In this document: one piece after another, positions 23,494 through 31,886 of the stretch
How positions within the stretch are numbered: the first letter of the stretch is position 1
Layout of the letters: each line of letters opens with the position of its first letter
Source of the DNA: an uncultured Oscillospiraceae bacterium
GTDB lineage: Bacteria; Bacillota; Clostridia; Oscillospirales; Oscillospiraceae
Direction of reading: 5' to 3'
Assembly: GCA_910588135.1 (NCBI GenBank)
Contig: CAJUOT010000003.1
Span: 1-64,000, forward strand
Length of the DNA: 64,000 nt
Made by a program: the position numbers and the translations under genes
The notes under the pieces: generated by a model
What the model saw: only the letters and a program-made list of their open reading frames with translations
Databases searched by the model: none
What the model was told of the DNA's origin: nothing

Positions 23494-23972
23494 AGGGCTT
23501 CTCCCTCCTCTCCGGCGGTTCCGCCGCGCCCAAGCAGCAAGCGGAATATGTGAAAAACAGTAAAAACGGCAGACAGGCCGAAGCTGATCAGGGGCGCCGC
23601 ATATTTCCAGCCCATGCTGACAGGCAGCGTGGCGTAGCTCTTTCCAACGGACACCCTCAGCATGGCGAGAGACCCCATCAGAAAGACAATCTGCACGGAC
23701 AGGCACACCAGATTGATCCCGATCTCAAAGATTTTCCGCCCAGCCCCGGTGGCTTTGACCAGCACGGTGTCGATGGCCAAATGGGAGCCGTTGTTGGCGG
23801 CGATGGCGGCCCCGAGGAACACCACGTACATAAAGCATAACCTGCCCGCCTCCTCTGTCCAGGAAACGCTGATCTTGGTGCTGCGGGCCACAATCTGCAC
23901 CACCATAATCAGCAGCATCAGAACGAAAAAAGCACTTCCGATCGCGTACAGGAGCTTATTCGCTTTCTTCAT
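23490..23972 (-). CDS. TRAP transporter small permease (DctQ family)
   Basis: A 160-residue membrane protein with four helices, the standard DctQ layout, including the conserved SWTEEAGRLCFMYVVFLGAA segment between helices one and two. It bridges the binding protein and DctM. The start at 23972 has AAAGGAGG upstream and overlaps the oxidoreductase stop by 4 bases (ATGA). Both overlaps show a tightly coupled operon. Confidence 0.9.
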   Translation of the reverse strand: MKKANKLLYAIGSAFFVLMLLIMVVQIVARSTKISVSWTEEAGRLCFMYVVFLGAAIAANNGSHLAIDTVLVKATGAGRKIFEIGINLVCLSVQIVFLMGSLAMLRVSVGKSYATLPVSMGWKYAAPLISFGLSAVFTVFHIFRLLLGRGGTAGEEGEAL

Positions 23973-25105
23973 CGGGCCCTCCTTTCCGGCGCCTCGCCGC
24001 GCAGATCGGGGACCTCCACCCATCCGCCGCCTCCAAAGGCGGACATCTGCGCGCAGATGCCGGCGGCGGTGATGTCGGCGGAGCGGTACACGTCCACCGC
24101 CGGCTCCCTGTCCTCCAGGATGGCGGAGATGAATTCATGGCACAGGTGGGGATGGGAACCGCCGTGGCCGGAGCCCTGGATAAAGGACGGCTGGGAGGGG
24201 TCGCGGATCAGCTGGCGGCGGGTGAACTTGCGGATCTCCGGCGGGAGGAGCGCTTCGCTGTCCGGCGCGTGGAGCTTGGTATAGTCGTCGATGCCGTGGA
24301 AGAGGGTGTGGCCTTCATCCACGGTCGGCTCCCACTCGAAGGAGAGCTTGTCCCCGTAAACGTCAAAACACTCCCGGACCTGCCGGATGGTCTCAAACAG
24401 GCAGCGGTGGGCCTCTGCCACCACGTCAGAGTCCTTCATCCGGAAGGTGGCGGTCTCCACCGCGTATTTGCAGCCGTATTTTTCCGCCTTGTCCGGCGCG
24501 ACCCGCCCGGAACCCAGGCACCGCACCGCCTCGGCGCGGGTGTTCAGCAGGCCCAGGATGGGAGCCAGCACGTGGGTCCCGTAGTAAAACGGGGGAAAGC
24601 CCCGCCAGTAGTCCCCCCAGCCGTCCAGAGCCATGTTTTGCATATGGTCTCCCTTGATATACTGGATTCTGCCCAGTTCGCCGCTGTCCACCAGGCCCTT
24701 GACGTAGAGATATTCCCTGGTGTAAAGGGAGGTCTCCATCATCATGTAGTATTTCCCGCTGGCCTCTTTGGCGGCGGTGATCTCCCGCAGGTCTTCCAGG
24801 CTGGTGGCCATGGGTACGGTGCAGGCCGTGTGCTTCCCTGCCCGGAGGGCCTTCAGGGTCTGGGGTGTGTGCTCGGCGATGGGGGTGACGATATGGATCG
24901 CGTCAAGTGCTTCACACGCCGCCATGTCATCGTAGTTTTGAAAGCGAAGCGCCTCCGGGATGGCAAACTCATCGCCCACCCGTTTGAGCGTATCTGGATT
25001 CCGGGTGCAGACCGCAATCTCCCCCACATTGGGATGCTCCTTATAGATGGCCAGGAACTCCTTTCCAAACCCCAGCCCCGCAATGCCGATGCTGACCTTT
25101 TTCAT
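23969..25105 (-). CDS. Gfo/Idh/MocA-family oxidoreductase
   Basis: A 378-residue NAD(P)-dependent dehydrogenase. The Rossmann N-terminus IGIAGLGFGKEF is followed by IHIVTPIAEHTPQTLKAL and the family's usual lysine-containing motif in altered form (CTVPMATSLEDL where EKP is typical). The C-terminal sheet domain includes GSGHGGSHPHLCHEF, which has the histidines often used for catalysis or metal binding. It is the first gene of the TRAP operon, so it probably oxidises the imported sugar or an intermediate. The missing EKP lysine is worth noting: the reaction may be different, for example a glycoside oxidation step. Confidence 0.85.
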   Translation of the reverse strand: MKKVSIGIAGLGFGKEFLAIYKEHPNVGEIAVCTRNPDTLKRVGDEFAIPEALRFQNYDDMAACEALDAIHIVTPIAEHTPQTLKALRAGKHTACTVPMATSLEDLREITAAKEASGKYYMMMETSLYTREYLYVKGLVDSGELGRIQYIKGDHMQNMALDGWGDYWRGFPPFYYGTHVLAPILGLLNTRAEAVRCLGSGRVAPDKAEKYGCKYAVETATFRMKDSDVVAEAHRCLFETIRQVRECFDVYGDKLSFEWEPTVDEGHTLFHGIDDYTKLHAPDSEALLPPEIRKFTRRQLIRDPSQPSFIQGSGHGGSHPHLCHEFISAILEDREPAVDVYRSADITAAGICAQMSAFGGGGWVEVPDLRGEAPERRAR

Positions 25106-25168
25106 CAGAAGTCACTCCTTCTCCGTGTCACGTGTCGTTGTCCTGTGGGTTCGGCCCGTCAATGTTGA

Positions 25169-25303
25169 CCGATTTTGACCGTATTATACCAGACCACTTC
25201 GGGTTTGTCCAGTGCTTTTTCCGAAATTATCTTTATTTTTGACTGATTTTTTATTTTCTCTTGCAATCTAAGCGTAGTTGTGGTAATATACGGTCATAAC
25301 CGG
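25169..25303. promoter_or_regulatory. Divergent promoters of the sugar locus with matched operator boxes
   Basis: Minus: TGGACA (25211-25206), 17 bp, TATAAT (25188-25183). Plus: TTGCAA (25261-25266), 17 bp, TAATAT (25284-25289), both with extended TGG. Just after each -10, read in the direction of transcription, lies the same box: ACGGTCAAAATCGG (25182-25169) and ACGGTCATAACCGG (25290-25303). A repressor, most simply the DeoR protein encoded at 27014, could shut both promoters by binding at the start sites. Confidence 0.75.
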
Positions 25304-25333
25304 AATTACAACGGCAAAAGGAGGCACCTGTTT

Positions 25334-26272
25334 ATGGTTAATACCCTCACACTGAATCCTGCCATGGATAAAATTTTGTACATTGACCGATTTCAGCGGG
25401 ATGCCACAAATCGCGCCACGCGCCAGCTGCTGACCGTGGGAGGCAAGGGAACGCACGTGTCCATGACGCTTCAAAAGCTGGGGGTGCACAGCCGGGCATT
25501 CGGCTTTGGATACGGCAGGATCGGGCAGGCCATCATCCAGGCGCTGGAGGAGCTGGGCATTGAGACCAGGTTTTTCTATTCCGGCCAGGATGGACGGGAA
25601 AGCCGCACCAACTACATCATCATCGAGCAGGCGCATGGCAGCAGCACCACAGTCGCCGAACGGGGGGTGGAGCCAGCAGCCGGGGAGGTGGAGTGGCTGC
25701 TCGACTGCCTGGAGCGGGAAACCGCCCAGGGCGACGCCCTGGTTTTGGCGGGCGACGCGTCCAATTTTCGGGACCCGTTGATTTACGGCCGCATCATGCG
25801 CCGGCTCAAGGAAAAAAAGGTGCGGATATTTCTGGATGCCAGCGGCCCCTCTTTGCGGCGGTCACTGGAGGAGGGCCCCTACCTGATCAAGCCCAATCGG
25901 AATGAACTGGCCGAGCTGTGCGGGTTTGCCATCCGGACGGACCAGGATGTGCTGAACGCCTTGAAAAAGCTGGAGCGGTATGACATTCCAATTGTCGCGG
26001 TGTCCCTGGGGGGGGATGGTTCCGTGGTGAAAATGGGCGGGGAACTATACCGGGTAAAACCGCCCCGGGTTGATGCGGTAAACACCGCCGGGTGCGGCGA
26101 CAGCTTCCTCTCCGGCATTCTGTATGGGTTGGAACAGGGACTCGCGGCGGAAGAAACCCTGGATTACGCCACCGCGGTTTCCGCGGCGGCGGCGGCCTGG
26201 CCCTTATCCACCGGATTTGACGAAGCCCTTCGGGATTCGCTGCTGCATCAAGCCCAAATCATAAAATTGTGA
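25334..26272 (+). CDS. PfkB-family sugar kinase (1-phosphofructokinase / tagatose-6-phosphate kinase type)
   Basis: A 312-residue kinase of the LacC/FruK branch. It starts TLTLNPAMDK, with GGKGTHVSMTLQKLG early, PNRNELAELCG in the middle and the anion-hole/catalytic motif NTAGCGDSF near the C-terminus (GAGD in most relatives, GCGD here). AAAGGAGG lies before the ATG at 25334. It is the first gene of the rightward arm and would phosphorylate a ketose phosphate ready for aldol cleavage by the next gene's product. Exact sugar unknown. Confidence 0.88.
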   Translation: MVNTLTLNPAMDKILYIDRFQRDATNRATRQLLTVGGKGTHVSMTLQKLGVHSRAFGFGYGRIGQAIIQALEELGIETRFFYSGQDGRESRTNYIIIEQAHGSSTTVAERGVEPAAGEVEWLLDCLERETAQGDALVLAGDASNFRDPLIYGRIMRRLKEKKVRIFLDASGPSLRRSLEEGPYLIKPNRNELAELCGFAIRTDQDVLNALKKLERYDIPIVAVSLGGDGSVVKMGGELYRVKPPRVDAVNTAGCGDSFLSGILYGLEQGLAAEETLDYATAVSAAAAAWPLSTGFDEALRDSLLHQAQIIKL

Positions 26273-26296
26273 GAAAGCTGCAGGAAAGGAGAAATC

Positions 26297-26305
26297 ATGC
26301 AATGA
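26297..26305 (+). other. Two-codon upstream frame (ATG CAA TGA) overlapping the aldolase start
   Basis: AAAGGAG is 5 bases from this ATG, a better distance than to the aldolase ATG at 26302. The TGA of the mini-frame overlaps the aldolase start codon, so ribosomes might initiate here and re-initiate on the aldolase. Confidence 0.3.
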
Positions 26306-26934
26306 GTCTATCTTACCCAGAGGCCCGCGAGGAAATGTGCAGGGTGGCCCGCCTGATGTGGGAGCGGCGTTTGACCAATGCCGCGGGGGGGAACATGGCC
26401 GTACAGGTCGCGCAGGACAGGATGCTGGTGACGCCAAGCCTGATGAGCGAGCGAAAGCACTGCCAGCTGGAGCCAAAGGATCTTCTGCTGGTGGACTGGC
26501 AGGAGCACATCTATGAAGGAGACGGCAAGCTGTCCCGAGAGACCGGAATGCACATCAACTTGTTAAAAAACTTCTCCCACATCGGCGCCTCCATCCACGC
26601 CCATCCCTTCTGGTGTATGCCCTTTGTCAGCGCGGGGAAAATGATCCCCAACGTCACGGAGGCCACAATGGGCCGCGGCGCGGTGGGCTGTATCGGCTAC
26701 ACCAAGGCGTATACAGATGATCTGGCGGAAAATGTCTACCAATATTTTGAGCAGCGCCATGAGCTGGCGGAGCGGAAGCCCCTGGGGGTGATCCTCCCCC
26801 TTCACGGCGTCGTGGTGACCGGGGAGACGATTTTCAACGCTTACAGCATGCTGGAGCGCATTGAGTGCGACGCGCTGTGCAACCTGACCCGGGGTCTGGT
26901 GGATGCGGTGCCGGACGGCTCTCCCCTGGGGTAA
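26302..26934 (+). CDS. Class II aldolase/adducin-family protein (fuculose-phosphate aldolase-like)
   Basis: A 210-residue zinc-dependent aldolase or epimerase. The N-terminal NAAGGNMAVQV holds the phosphate-binding region, and HAHPFWCMPF supplies the HxH zinc ligands; a later LPLHGVVV supplies the third histidine. Family members cleave fuculose-, rhamnulose- or similar 1-phosphates, or epimerise ribulose 5-phosphate. Placement between a PfkB kinase and an FGGY kinase fits cleavage of a phosphorylated ketose to dihydroxyacetone phosphate and an aldehyde. The start codon follows an AAAGGAG site and overlaps a two-codon frame. Confidence 0.85.
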   Translation: MSLSYPEAREEMCRVARLMWERRLTNAAGGNMAVQVAQDRMLVTPSLMSERKHCQLEPKDLLLVDWQEHIYEGDGKLSRETGMHINLLKNFSHIGASIHAHPFWCMPFVSAGKMIPNVTEATMGRGAVGCIGYTKAYTDDLAENVYQYFEQRHELAERKPLGVILPLHGVVVTGETIFNAYSMLERIECDALCNLTRGLVDAVPDGSPLG

Positions 26935-26941
26935 TTCCTGG

Positions 26942-26970
26942 TTGTGGAGATAAAAAAAGTATGTTATAAT
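26942..26970 (+). promoter_or_regulatory. Promoter of the DeoR-family regulator gene
   Basis: TTGTGG (26942-26947), 17 bp, TATAAT (26965-26970). It allows the regulator and FGGY kinase genes to be expressed separately from the upstream operon and argues for the downstream start codon at 27014. Confidence 0.75.
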
Positions 26971-27013
26971 TGTGGGCATGACCAAAAACGAGAGATTGGA
27001 TGGAGTTGCCGTT

Positions 27014-27793
27014 ATGAGTAATTTCCGCCGCAAAGAATCCATCATCAATTTGATAGAGCGGGATAAGGAAGTCAGCGTCAATGAGCTTTCCGAGCTGCTC
27101 GGCGCTTCAAAAGAGACCATCCGCCGGGATCTGGCCGATCTGGAGCAGAAAGGCTTCCTGGTCCGCGTCCATGGCGGGGCCGTATATAACCGGGAGGCGG
27201 ACAGCTCCCTGGACGAATACCCCATGCTCATCCGCGGCATCCAGCGGCACGGGGAAAAGAACCAGATTTGCGCATACGCGGCGGCATTGATTGAGGACGG
27301 GGATACGATTTTCATTGACAACAGCTCCACTGTGGTCTACCTTCTGAAGTACATCCCCGAGAGCATCCGCCTGACTGTCATTACCAACTCCGTGCAGATC
27401 CTTTTGGAAGCCGCGCGGGTCAAGTCTTCCAACATCCAGTGCTTCTGCCTCGGCGGCAGCTTTAAGGCCGCCAATCTTTCCATCTATGGCGGAACCGCGC
27501 TCAAGGAGGCGGAGGAGTACTACCCCAACAAGATGTTTTTGAGCTGCGCCGGGATCCGCGGCGACGGCCTGGTCACCGACAGCAGTATGCAGGAGGCGGA
27601 GATCAAGCGCCTGATGCTTGACAACAGCAGCAAAGTCTACTATCTTGTGGACCATACAAAATTCCACACCATCGGTCAGGTCCGTCTGGATCATATTTCC
27701 GTGAATCGCACCATCATTACGGACGACAACGCGGACCGCGCTTTTTTAGAGCCAATCCGGAAACTGGGGGCCGAGGTGCTGATCGCGAGGTAA
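27014..27793 (+). CDS. DeoR-family transcriptional regulator
   Basis: A 259-residue repressor. The N-terminal helix-turn-helix (FRRKESIINLIERDKEVSVNEL... ETIRRDLADLEQKG) matches the DeoR signature. The remainder is the sugar-phosphate-sensing domain with FIDNSSTVVYLL and a closing LVDHTKF. It probably represses the two divergent sugar operons until a pathway sugar phosphate binds. The ATG at 27014 has GGAG 8 bases upstream and starts right at the first helix of the DNA-binding domain. Confidence 0.92.
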   Translation: MSNFRRKESIINLIERDKEVSVNELSELLGASKETIRRDLADLEQKGFLVRVHGGAVYNREADSSLDEYPMLIRGIQRHGEKNQICAYAAALIEDGDTIFIDNSSTVVYLLKYIPESIRLTVITNSVQILLEAARVKSSNIQCFCLGGSFKAANLSIYGGTALKEAEEYYPNKMFLSCAGIRGDGLVTDSSMQEAEIKRLMLDNSSKVYYLVDHTKFHTIGQVRLDHISVNRTIITDDNADRAFLEPIRKLGAEVLIAR

Positions 27794-27814
27794 CGCAGAA
27801 AGTGAATACTGCCT

Positions 27815-29284
27815 ATGAATTGTGCGGCTTTGGATGTGGGCGCCAGCGGCGGGAAGCTGTTTTGCGGGCGCTTTGACGGGGACAGGCTTTCCTTGGAGCC
27901 GATCCATCGGTTTCCTCTCAGGCCCGTCTCCCTTCAAGGAAATCTCTACTGGGATTTTCTGTTTCTCTATCAGCAACTGCTGCAGGGCCTTCAAAAAGCG
28001 GCGGCGCAGACAAAAAAAGAGCTGAAAAGCTTTGGCGTTGATACATTTTCCAATGATTTTTCCTTTGTGGACCCTGCCGGAAGGCTTCTGTCCCCGGTAT
28101 TTTGTTATCGCGACAGGCGCACGCGGCTCCACCAGCCGGAGATTTTTTCCCGGATCAGCCCCAAAGAATTATATTTCTCCTCTGGGAACCAAGTGGCGTT
28201 GTTCAACACGGCCATGCAGCTGGGCGCTATGGCGGCGGAGGGCTCGCCCCTGCTCAGGCCCGGCCCCCACCGGCTGCTTCTTTTGCCTGACCTGCTGTGC
28301 TACTATCTCACAGGCGAGGCCGCGGGGGAGTATACGGTGTGCTCGGTATCCCAGCTGCTGGACTTTTCCACCCGGGACTGGCACGGCGATATCTTAAACC
28401 GGCTCACCATTCCCCGGGACCTGCTCCCGGACATTGTGGAGCCGGGAACGCCGAGAGGAACGATATCAAATATCATACGGGCGGAAGCGGCCCTGCCCGG
28501 CATGGATGTGGTCTCTGTCTGCGAGCACGACACCGCCAGCGCCTTTCTGGCCGGAGTGGCGGCGGAACCCTCTTTTCTCATCAGCAGCGGCACCTGGGCC
28601 CTGGTGGGGCTGGAGACGGACGGTCCGGTCATCAACGAACTGGGCTACCGCTATAACGTGGCCAACGAGGGCGGCTGCCTGGGGCACCACCGGGTTTTGA
28701 AAAACGTGATGGGAAACTGGCTCCTTCAGCAGCTCAAAGCGGAGTGCCTCAGCCGCGGCAAAGAATATGACTATTCCGATTTGGAGCGGCTGGCGGCCCA
28801 GGCCCCCCCGTGCCGTATGCTGGTGGATGTGGATCACCCCGATTTTTTCACACCGGGGGACATAATCGGAACGCTCCGCCAGAGGGCCGTGTATGCGGGT
28901 CCGGAGGCCCCAGACGATTTGGGCGCCTATGCCCGCTGCATCTATGACAGTCTGGCATTGAAGTACCGCTGGTGCATTGAAAAGCTGGAAGAGGTGACCG
29001 GGCTCCACCGGGACGTGATCAACGTGGTGGGCGGCGGCGCGCGGGATGCGCTGTCCTGCCAGCTTACGGCCAGCGCCTGCGCCCGGCGGGTGGTCGCCGG
29101 CCCGTGTGAGGCCACAGCCTTGGGCAATGTGATGCTCCAGCTTATTTCCCGGGGCGAGCTTCGGGATGTCGCGCAGGGGCGGTCTGTGCTCCGGGCCAGC
29201 TTCGGCGTCAAAGAGTACGCCCCGGAGGAGCCCGGCTTTTGGGATGCGCAGTACCAGTATTTCTGCGAGGCCTTTTCCCTTTGA
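27815..29284 (+). CDS. FGGY-family carbohydrate kinase (rhamnulokinase-like)
   Basis: A 489-residue sugar kinase. The phosphate motif ALDVGASGGKLF opens the N-terminal domain, and the middle contains SVCEHDTASAFLAG with the catalytic aspartate. SSGTWALVG and VVGGGARDALSCQLTA are adenosine and phosphate contacts. The pattern is closest to L-rhamnulokinase and relatives. It probably phosphorylates a ketose made by isomerisation or by the Gfo-type oxidoreductase. The ribosome site is weak. A terminator follows 0.12 kb downstream. Confidence 0.87.
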   Translation: MNCAALDVGASGGKLFCGRFDGDRLSLEPIHRFPLRPVSLQGNLYWDFLFLYQQLLQGLQKAAAQTKKELKSFGVDTFSNDFSFVDPAGRLLSPVFCYRDRRTRLHQPEIFSRISPKELYFSSGNQVALFNTAMQLGAMAAEGSPLLRPGPHRLLLLPDLLCYYLTGEAAGEYTVCSVSQLLDFSTRDWHGDILNRLTIPRDLLPDIVEPGTPRGTISNIIRAEAALPGMDVVSVCEHDTASAFLAGVAAEPSFLISSGTWALVGLETDGPVINELGYRYNVANEGGCLGHHRVLKNVMGNWLLQQLKAECLSRGKEYDYSDLERLAAQAPPCRMLVDVDHPDFFTPGDIIGTLRQRAVYAGPEAPDDLGAYARCIYDSLALKYRWCIEKLEEVTGLHRDVINVVGGGARDALSCQLTASACARRVVAGPCEATALGNVMLQLISRGELRDVAQGRSVLRASFGVKEYAPEEPGFWDAQYQYFCEAFSL

Positions 29285-29406
29285 GGCGGCGGTGCGTCCG
29301 CCCATTGCAAAGCGGGCCCGTCAGAGGAAGCGCCGGTCTCTGCCCGCAGCCAGGCCGGACAAGCGCCGCGCCCTGTTCGCCCAGGGCCGGCAGACGGCAA
29401 AAACAG

Positions 29407-29442
29407 GCCGCATTCCGCCTGTGCGGCGGAGTGCGGCTTTTT
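29407..29442 (+). terminator. Terminator of the sugar operon, directly upstream of the PHP gene
   Basis: GCCGCATTCCGCC (29407-29419) pairs with GGCGGAGTGCGGC (29425-29437) with one mismatch, then TTTTT. It ends 15 bp before the next start codon, so it would also act as an attenuator for that gene. Confidence 0.85.
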
Positions 29443-29456
29443 CGGAGGAAAACAGC

Positions 29457-30275
29457 ATGAGCGGATTATGTGATCTTCATACCCACACCACCGCGTCCGA
29501 CGGGCAGTACACGCCGTCCCAGCTGGCAGCGCTGGCAAAGGAGCGGGGCCTGTCTGTGCTGGCGGTCACCGACCACGACACCACCGCGGGCGTAGACGAG
29601 GCCCGGCGCGCCGGGGACGCCCTGGGCCTGCGGGTAATCCGCGGGGTGGAGCTGAGCGCCAAGGAGCGGCCAAATTTCCATATATTGGGGTACGGGTTCC
29701 GGGAGGGGGACACGGAGCTGTCCCGCCTGTGCGAAAAATACCGGGCAGGGCGGGACGAGCGGAAGTACAAAATCGCGGATTTTCTCCGGGAAAAGGGCGT
29801 GGAGATCGACCTTGCCCAGGTGGAGGAGCTGGCCGGGGGCGAGGTCATCGCCCGCCCCCACTTTGCCCGGGTGCTGGTGCGGCGCGGTTATGTCTCCACC
29901 AACCGGGAGGCCTTTGACCGCTACCTGGACACGGAGGAGTTCCGGCGGAAGGTGAAGCGGTTCAAAGCGGACGCCCGTGCCTGCGTGGAGGCCATCAAAG
30001 CCGCGGGCGGGAAGGTCTCGCTGGCCCATCCCTACCAGATGGGGCTCCCCGACGGGGAGCTGGACGCGCTGGTGAAGCAGCTCAAGGGCTGGGGGCTGGA
30101 CGCCATCGAGTGCCACTACCCGAAGTACACCCCGGAACAGCGGGCGTTCTATCTCCGGCTGACGGAAAAATACCATCTGCATCAAACCGGCGGCAGCGAC
30201 TTCCACGGCGAAAAGGTGAAGCCGGACGTGAACTTGTCGGCTCTGCGCTTGAATTTAGAGTGGTTGCCGCACTAA
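29457..30275 (+). CDS. PHP-domain phosphoesterase (nucleoside 3',5'-bisphosphate phosphatase type)
   Basis: A 272-residue PHP protein with the four metal-binding motifs: DLHTHTTASDG at 6-16, TDHDTTAG, LAHPYQ and GGSDFHG. The length and motif spacing resemble TrpH/RNase AM proteins, which remove 5' or 3' phosphates from nucleotides or short RNA. GGAGG lies 10 bases before the ATG at 29457, partly exposed by the terminator just upstream. No promoter is visible between the terminator and the gene, so expression may rely on read-through. Confidence 0.88.
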   Translation: MSGLCDLHTHTTASDGQYTPSQLAALAKERGLSVLAVTDHDTTAGVDEARRAGDALGLRVIRGVELSAKERPNFHILGYGFREGDTELSRLCEKYRAGRDERKYKIADFLREKGVEIDLAQVEELAGGEVIARPHFARVLVRRGYVSTNREAFDRYLDTEEFRRKVKRFKADARACVEAIKAAGGKVSLAHPYQMGLPDGELDALVKQLKGWGLDAIECHYPKYTPEQRAFYLRLTEKYHLHQTGGSDFHGEKVKPDVNLSALRLNLEWLPH

Positions 30276-30340
30276 AACAGTTCCGGACAAGTATGGCGCG
30301 CACGCCAGAAAGCAGCGGAGATTCGGACCCTCAAACTCTC

Positions 30341-30380
30341 AAACAGGCGCGGGCGGCTGAAAAGCCGCCCGCGCCTGTTT
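30341..30380. terminator. Bidirectional terminator between convergent genes
   Basis: An 18-bp perfect stem (AAACAGGCGCGGGCGGCT with its complement at 30363-30380) and a GAAA loop. A-rich and T-rich ends serve both strands. Confidence 0.9.
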
Positions 30381-30421
30381 GAATTCCAGAGCCGCCCCCC
30401 AGCCTCTTTGCCTCGGCCAGC

Positions 30422-31705
30422 CTAAAGCAGCAGTTCGTCCAGGGCCCTGCCCTGGATATCCTCCATGGAGAACCCGCACAGCCGGGCCACTGTGGCCGGC
30501 TCGTCCACCAGGGCGGCCCGGGCAAGCCGGGCGCCGGCGCGCACGCCCGGGCCGGAGAGCAGAAAGAAGGGCGCGTCGCTGCGGGCGGAGTCGTGGCCGT
30601 GATTGGCGAGGTAGGGCAGTCCGGCCTGCTCCAGCGGGACGGTGCAGGCGGGAGCGGACAGCTCATCCCGGAACAGAATGCCGGGCCTGCCCTCTATGTG
30701 GAGGGCAAAGGGCCCGTCCAAATGGAAGCGCTGCCGCGCCTCTGGTTTGGTATACACCCGGGCGATCCCCAGCGCGTCCTGCACCTGCGGATCGGAGAAC
30801 AGGCGGAGGGCCTTTTCCGCGGCCTGGTCTCCGGCGGCGTAAATCTGGGCCGAGCAGCAGGCGGAGTGGCTCTGCACTTCCCACTGGACCACCTCGCCCG
30901 CCCGGTCCTGGATCAGCCCGCGGCCGCGCAGGAGGCGGTTGGGGTAGCTGGCGGTGTGGACCGGGACCTGGCCGTGGTCGCTGCACAGGAGGATGGCGGT
31001 GCGGGAGGTGAGCTGCCGGGCGTCCAGGTAGGACAGCAGCTGCCCCAGAAGCGCGTCTGTCCTTTGCAGGGCGCCGGCCGCCTGGGGGGAGTGGAGCCCA
31101 TAATGGTGCTTCGCGTTGTCCACCTGGCAGATGTGCAGGTACAGCAGCCGGGGCGCCTTCCGGCGCAAGACCTCCATCCCGCAGGCGAAGGCAAACCGGT
31201 CAAATTCCGGCTGGGAAAAGCCGTGGGGGATATGCCCCACGGCGTCCCAGATTTCCCGGATCAGGGCGGGGGTTCCGGCGGCGCAGAAGGGCTCAAAAAA
31301 GCCGCTGTCCGGGGTCTCGCCCCAGATCTCGGGGACCAGATAGTCGATGGGCCCCCGGCCCATGCAGGGCCACATGACGCAGCCGGTGGAGATCCCGGCC
31401 TGTCTGGCAAAGTGGAAAATCGTCGGGCAGCGGATCTCGTCGGCATAAAAATACCAGGGCCGTTTGGACTGGAGCGGCAGAAAGCGCTCGTTGTTGACCA
31501 CCCCGGTCCGGTCGGGCCAGCAGCCTGTGACCATGGAGACATGGCAGGGGTAGGTCAGGGACGGGTAAGCGGACTGGACGGATTCAACCAGGGCGCAGCC
31601 CTGGAGCAGGCGGGAAAAGGCGGGAAGAGAACCCGCCTGCTTCAGATCGGCGTTCGTCATGGCGTCAATGGATATCACGATGACATACTCGGGACGGGAA
31701 CCCAT
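30422..31705 (-). CDS. Alkaline-phosphatase-superfamily phosphodiesterase (ENPP-like)
   Basis: A 427-residue enzyme of the type I phosphodiesterase/nucleotide pyrophosphatase family. VIVISIDAM supplies the first metal aspartate, LTYPCHVSMVTG the nucleophilic threonine, and SDHGQVPVH plus NHGHDSA the remaining Asp/His ligands. No signal peptide is present, so it should be cytoplasmic. GGAGG precedes the ATG at 31705. It is divergent from the nitrogenase-like operon and shares its regulatory region, which suggests but does not prove a common role. Confidence 0.85.
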   Translation of the reverse strand: MGSRPEYVIVISIDAMTNADLKQAGSLPAFSRLLQGCALVESVQSAYPSLTYPCHVSMVTGCWPDRTGVVNNERFLPLQSKRPWYFYADEIRCPTIFHFARQAGISTGCVMWPCMGRGPIDYLVPEIWGETPDSGFFEPFCAAGTPALIREIWDAVGHIPHGFSQPEFDRFAFACGMEVLRRKAPRLLYLHICQVDNAKHHYGLHSPQAAGALQRTDALLGQLLSYLDARQLTSRTAILLCSDHGQVPVHTASYPNRLLRGRGLIQDRAGEVVQWEVQSHSACCSAQIYAAGDQAAEKALRLFSDPQVQDALGIARVYTKPEARQRFHLDGPFALHIEGRPGILFRDELSAPACTVPLEQAGLPYLANHGHDSARSDAPFFLLSGPGVRAGARLARAALVDEPATVARLCGFSMEDIQGRALDELLL

Positions 31706-31738
31706 AACAAGACCTCCATTTGCGCGTAGAATGTAGAA

Positions 31739-31838
31739 ACTATACAAAAAAATCCCGCCGCTGTCAATTCCATATTTGCCCTATTGACAAAAGCCGGAGC
31801 GTCGTGTATAATACGCTTAAGCAGTTTACAGAAAACTG
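31739..31838. promoter_or_regulatory. Divergent promoters of the phosphodiesterase and nitrogenase-like operon, with operator
   Basis: Minus: TTGACA (31767-31762), 17 bp, TATAGT (31744-31739). Plus: TTGACA (31784-31789), 17 bp, TATAAT (31807-31812), an almost perfect consensus. An inverted repeat CAGTTT-ACAGA-AAACTG (31822-31838) lies just after the plus-strand start site, a good place for a repressor such as the regulator encoded next. Confidence 0.82.
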
Positions 31839-31886
31839 TATATTGTACTCCTGGGGAGAAATCAATCGAGAAAGAGGGCTGTCCCA

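Noticed and set aside
29285..29406. A small gene between the FGGY kinase and the PHP gene
   Set aside because: A frame is open across the gap into the PHP gene, but it has no ribosome site, crosses a terminator and shows no recognisable sequence; the PHP domain starts at 29457.
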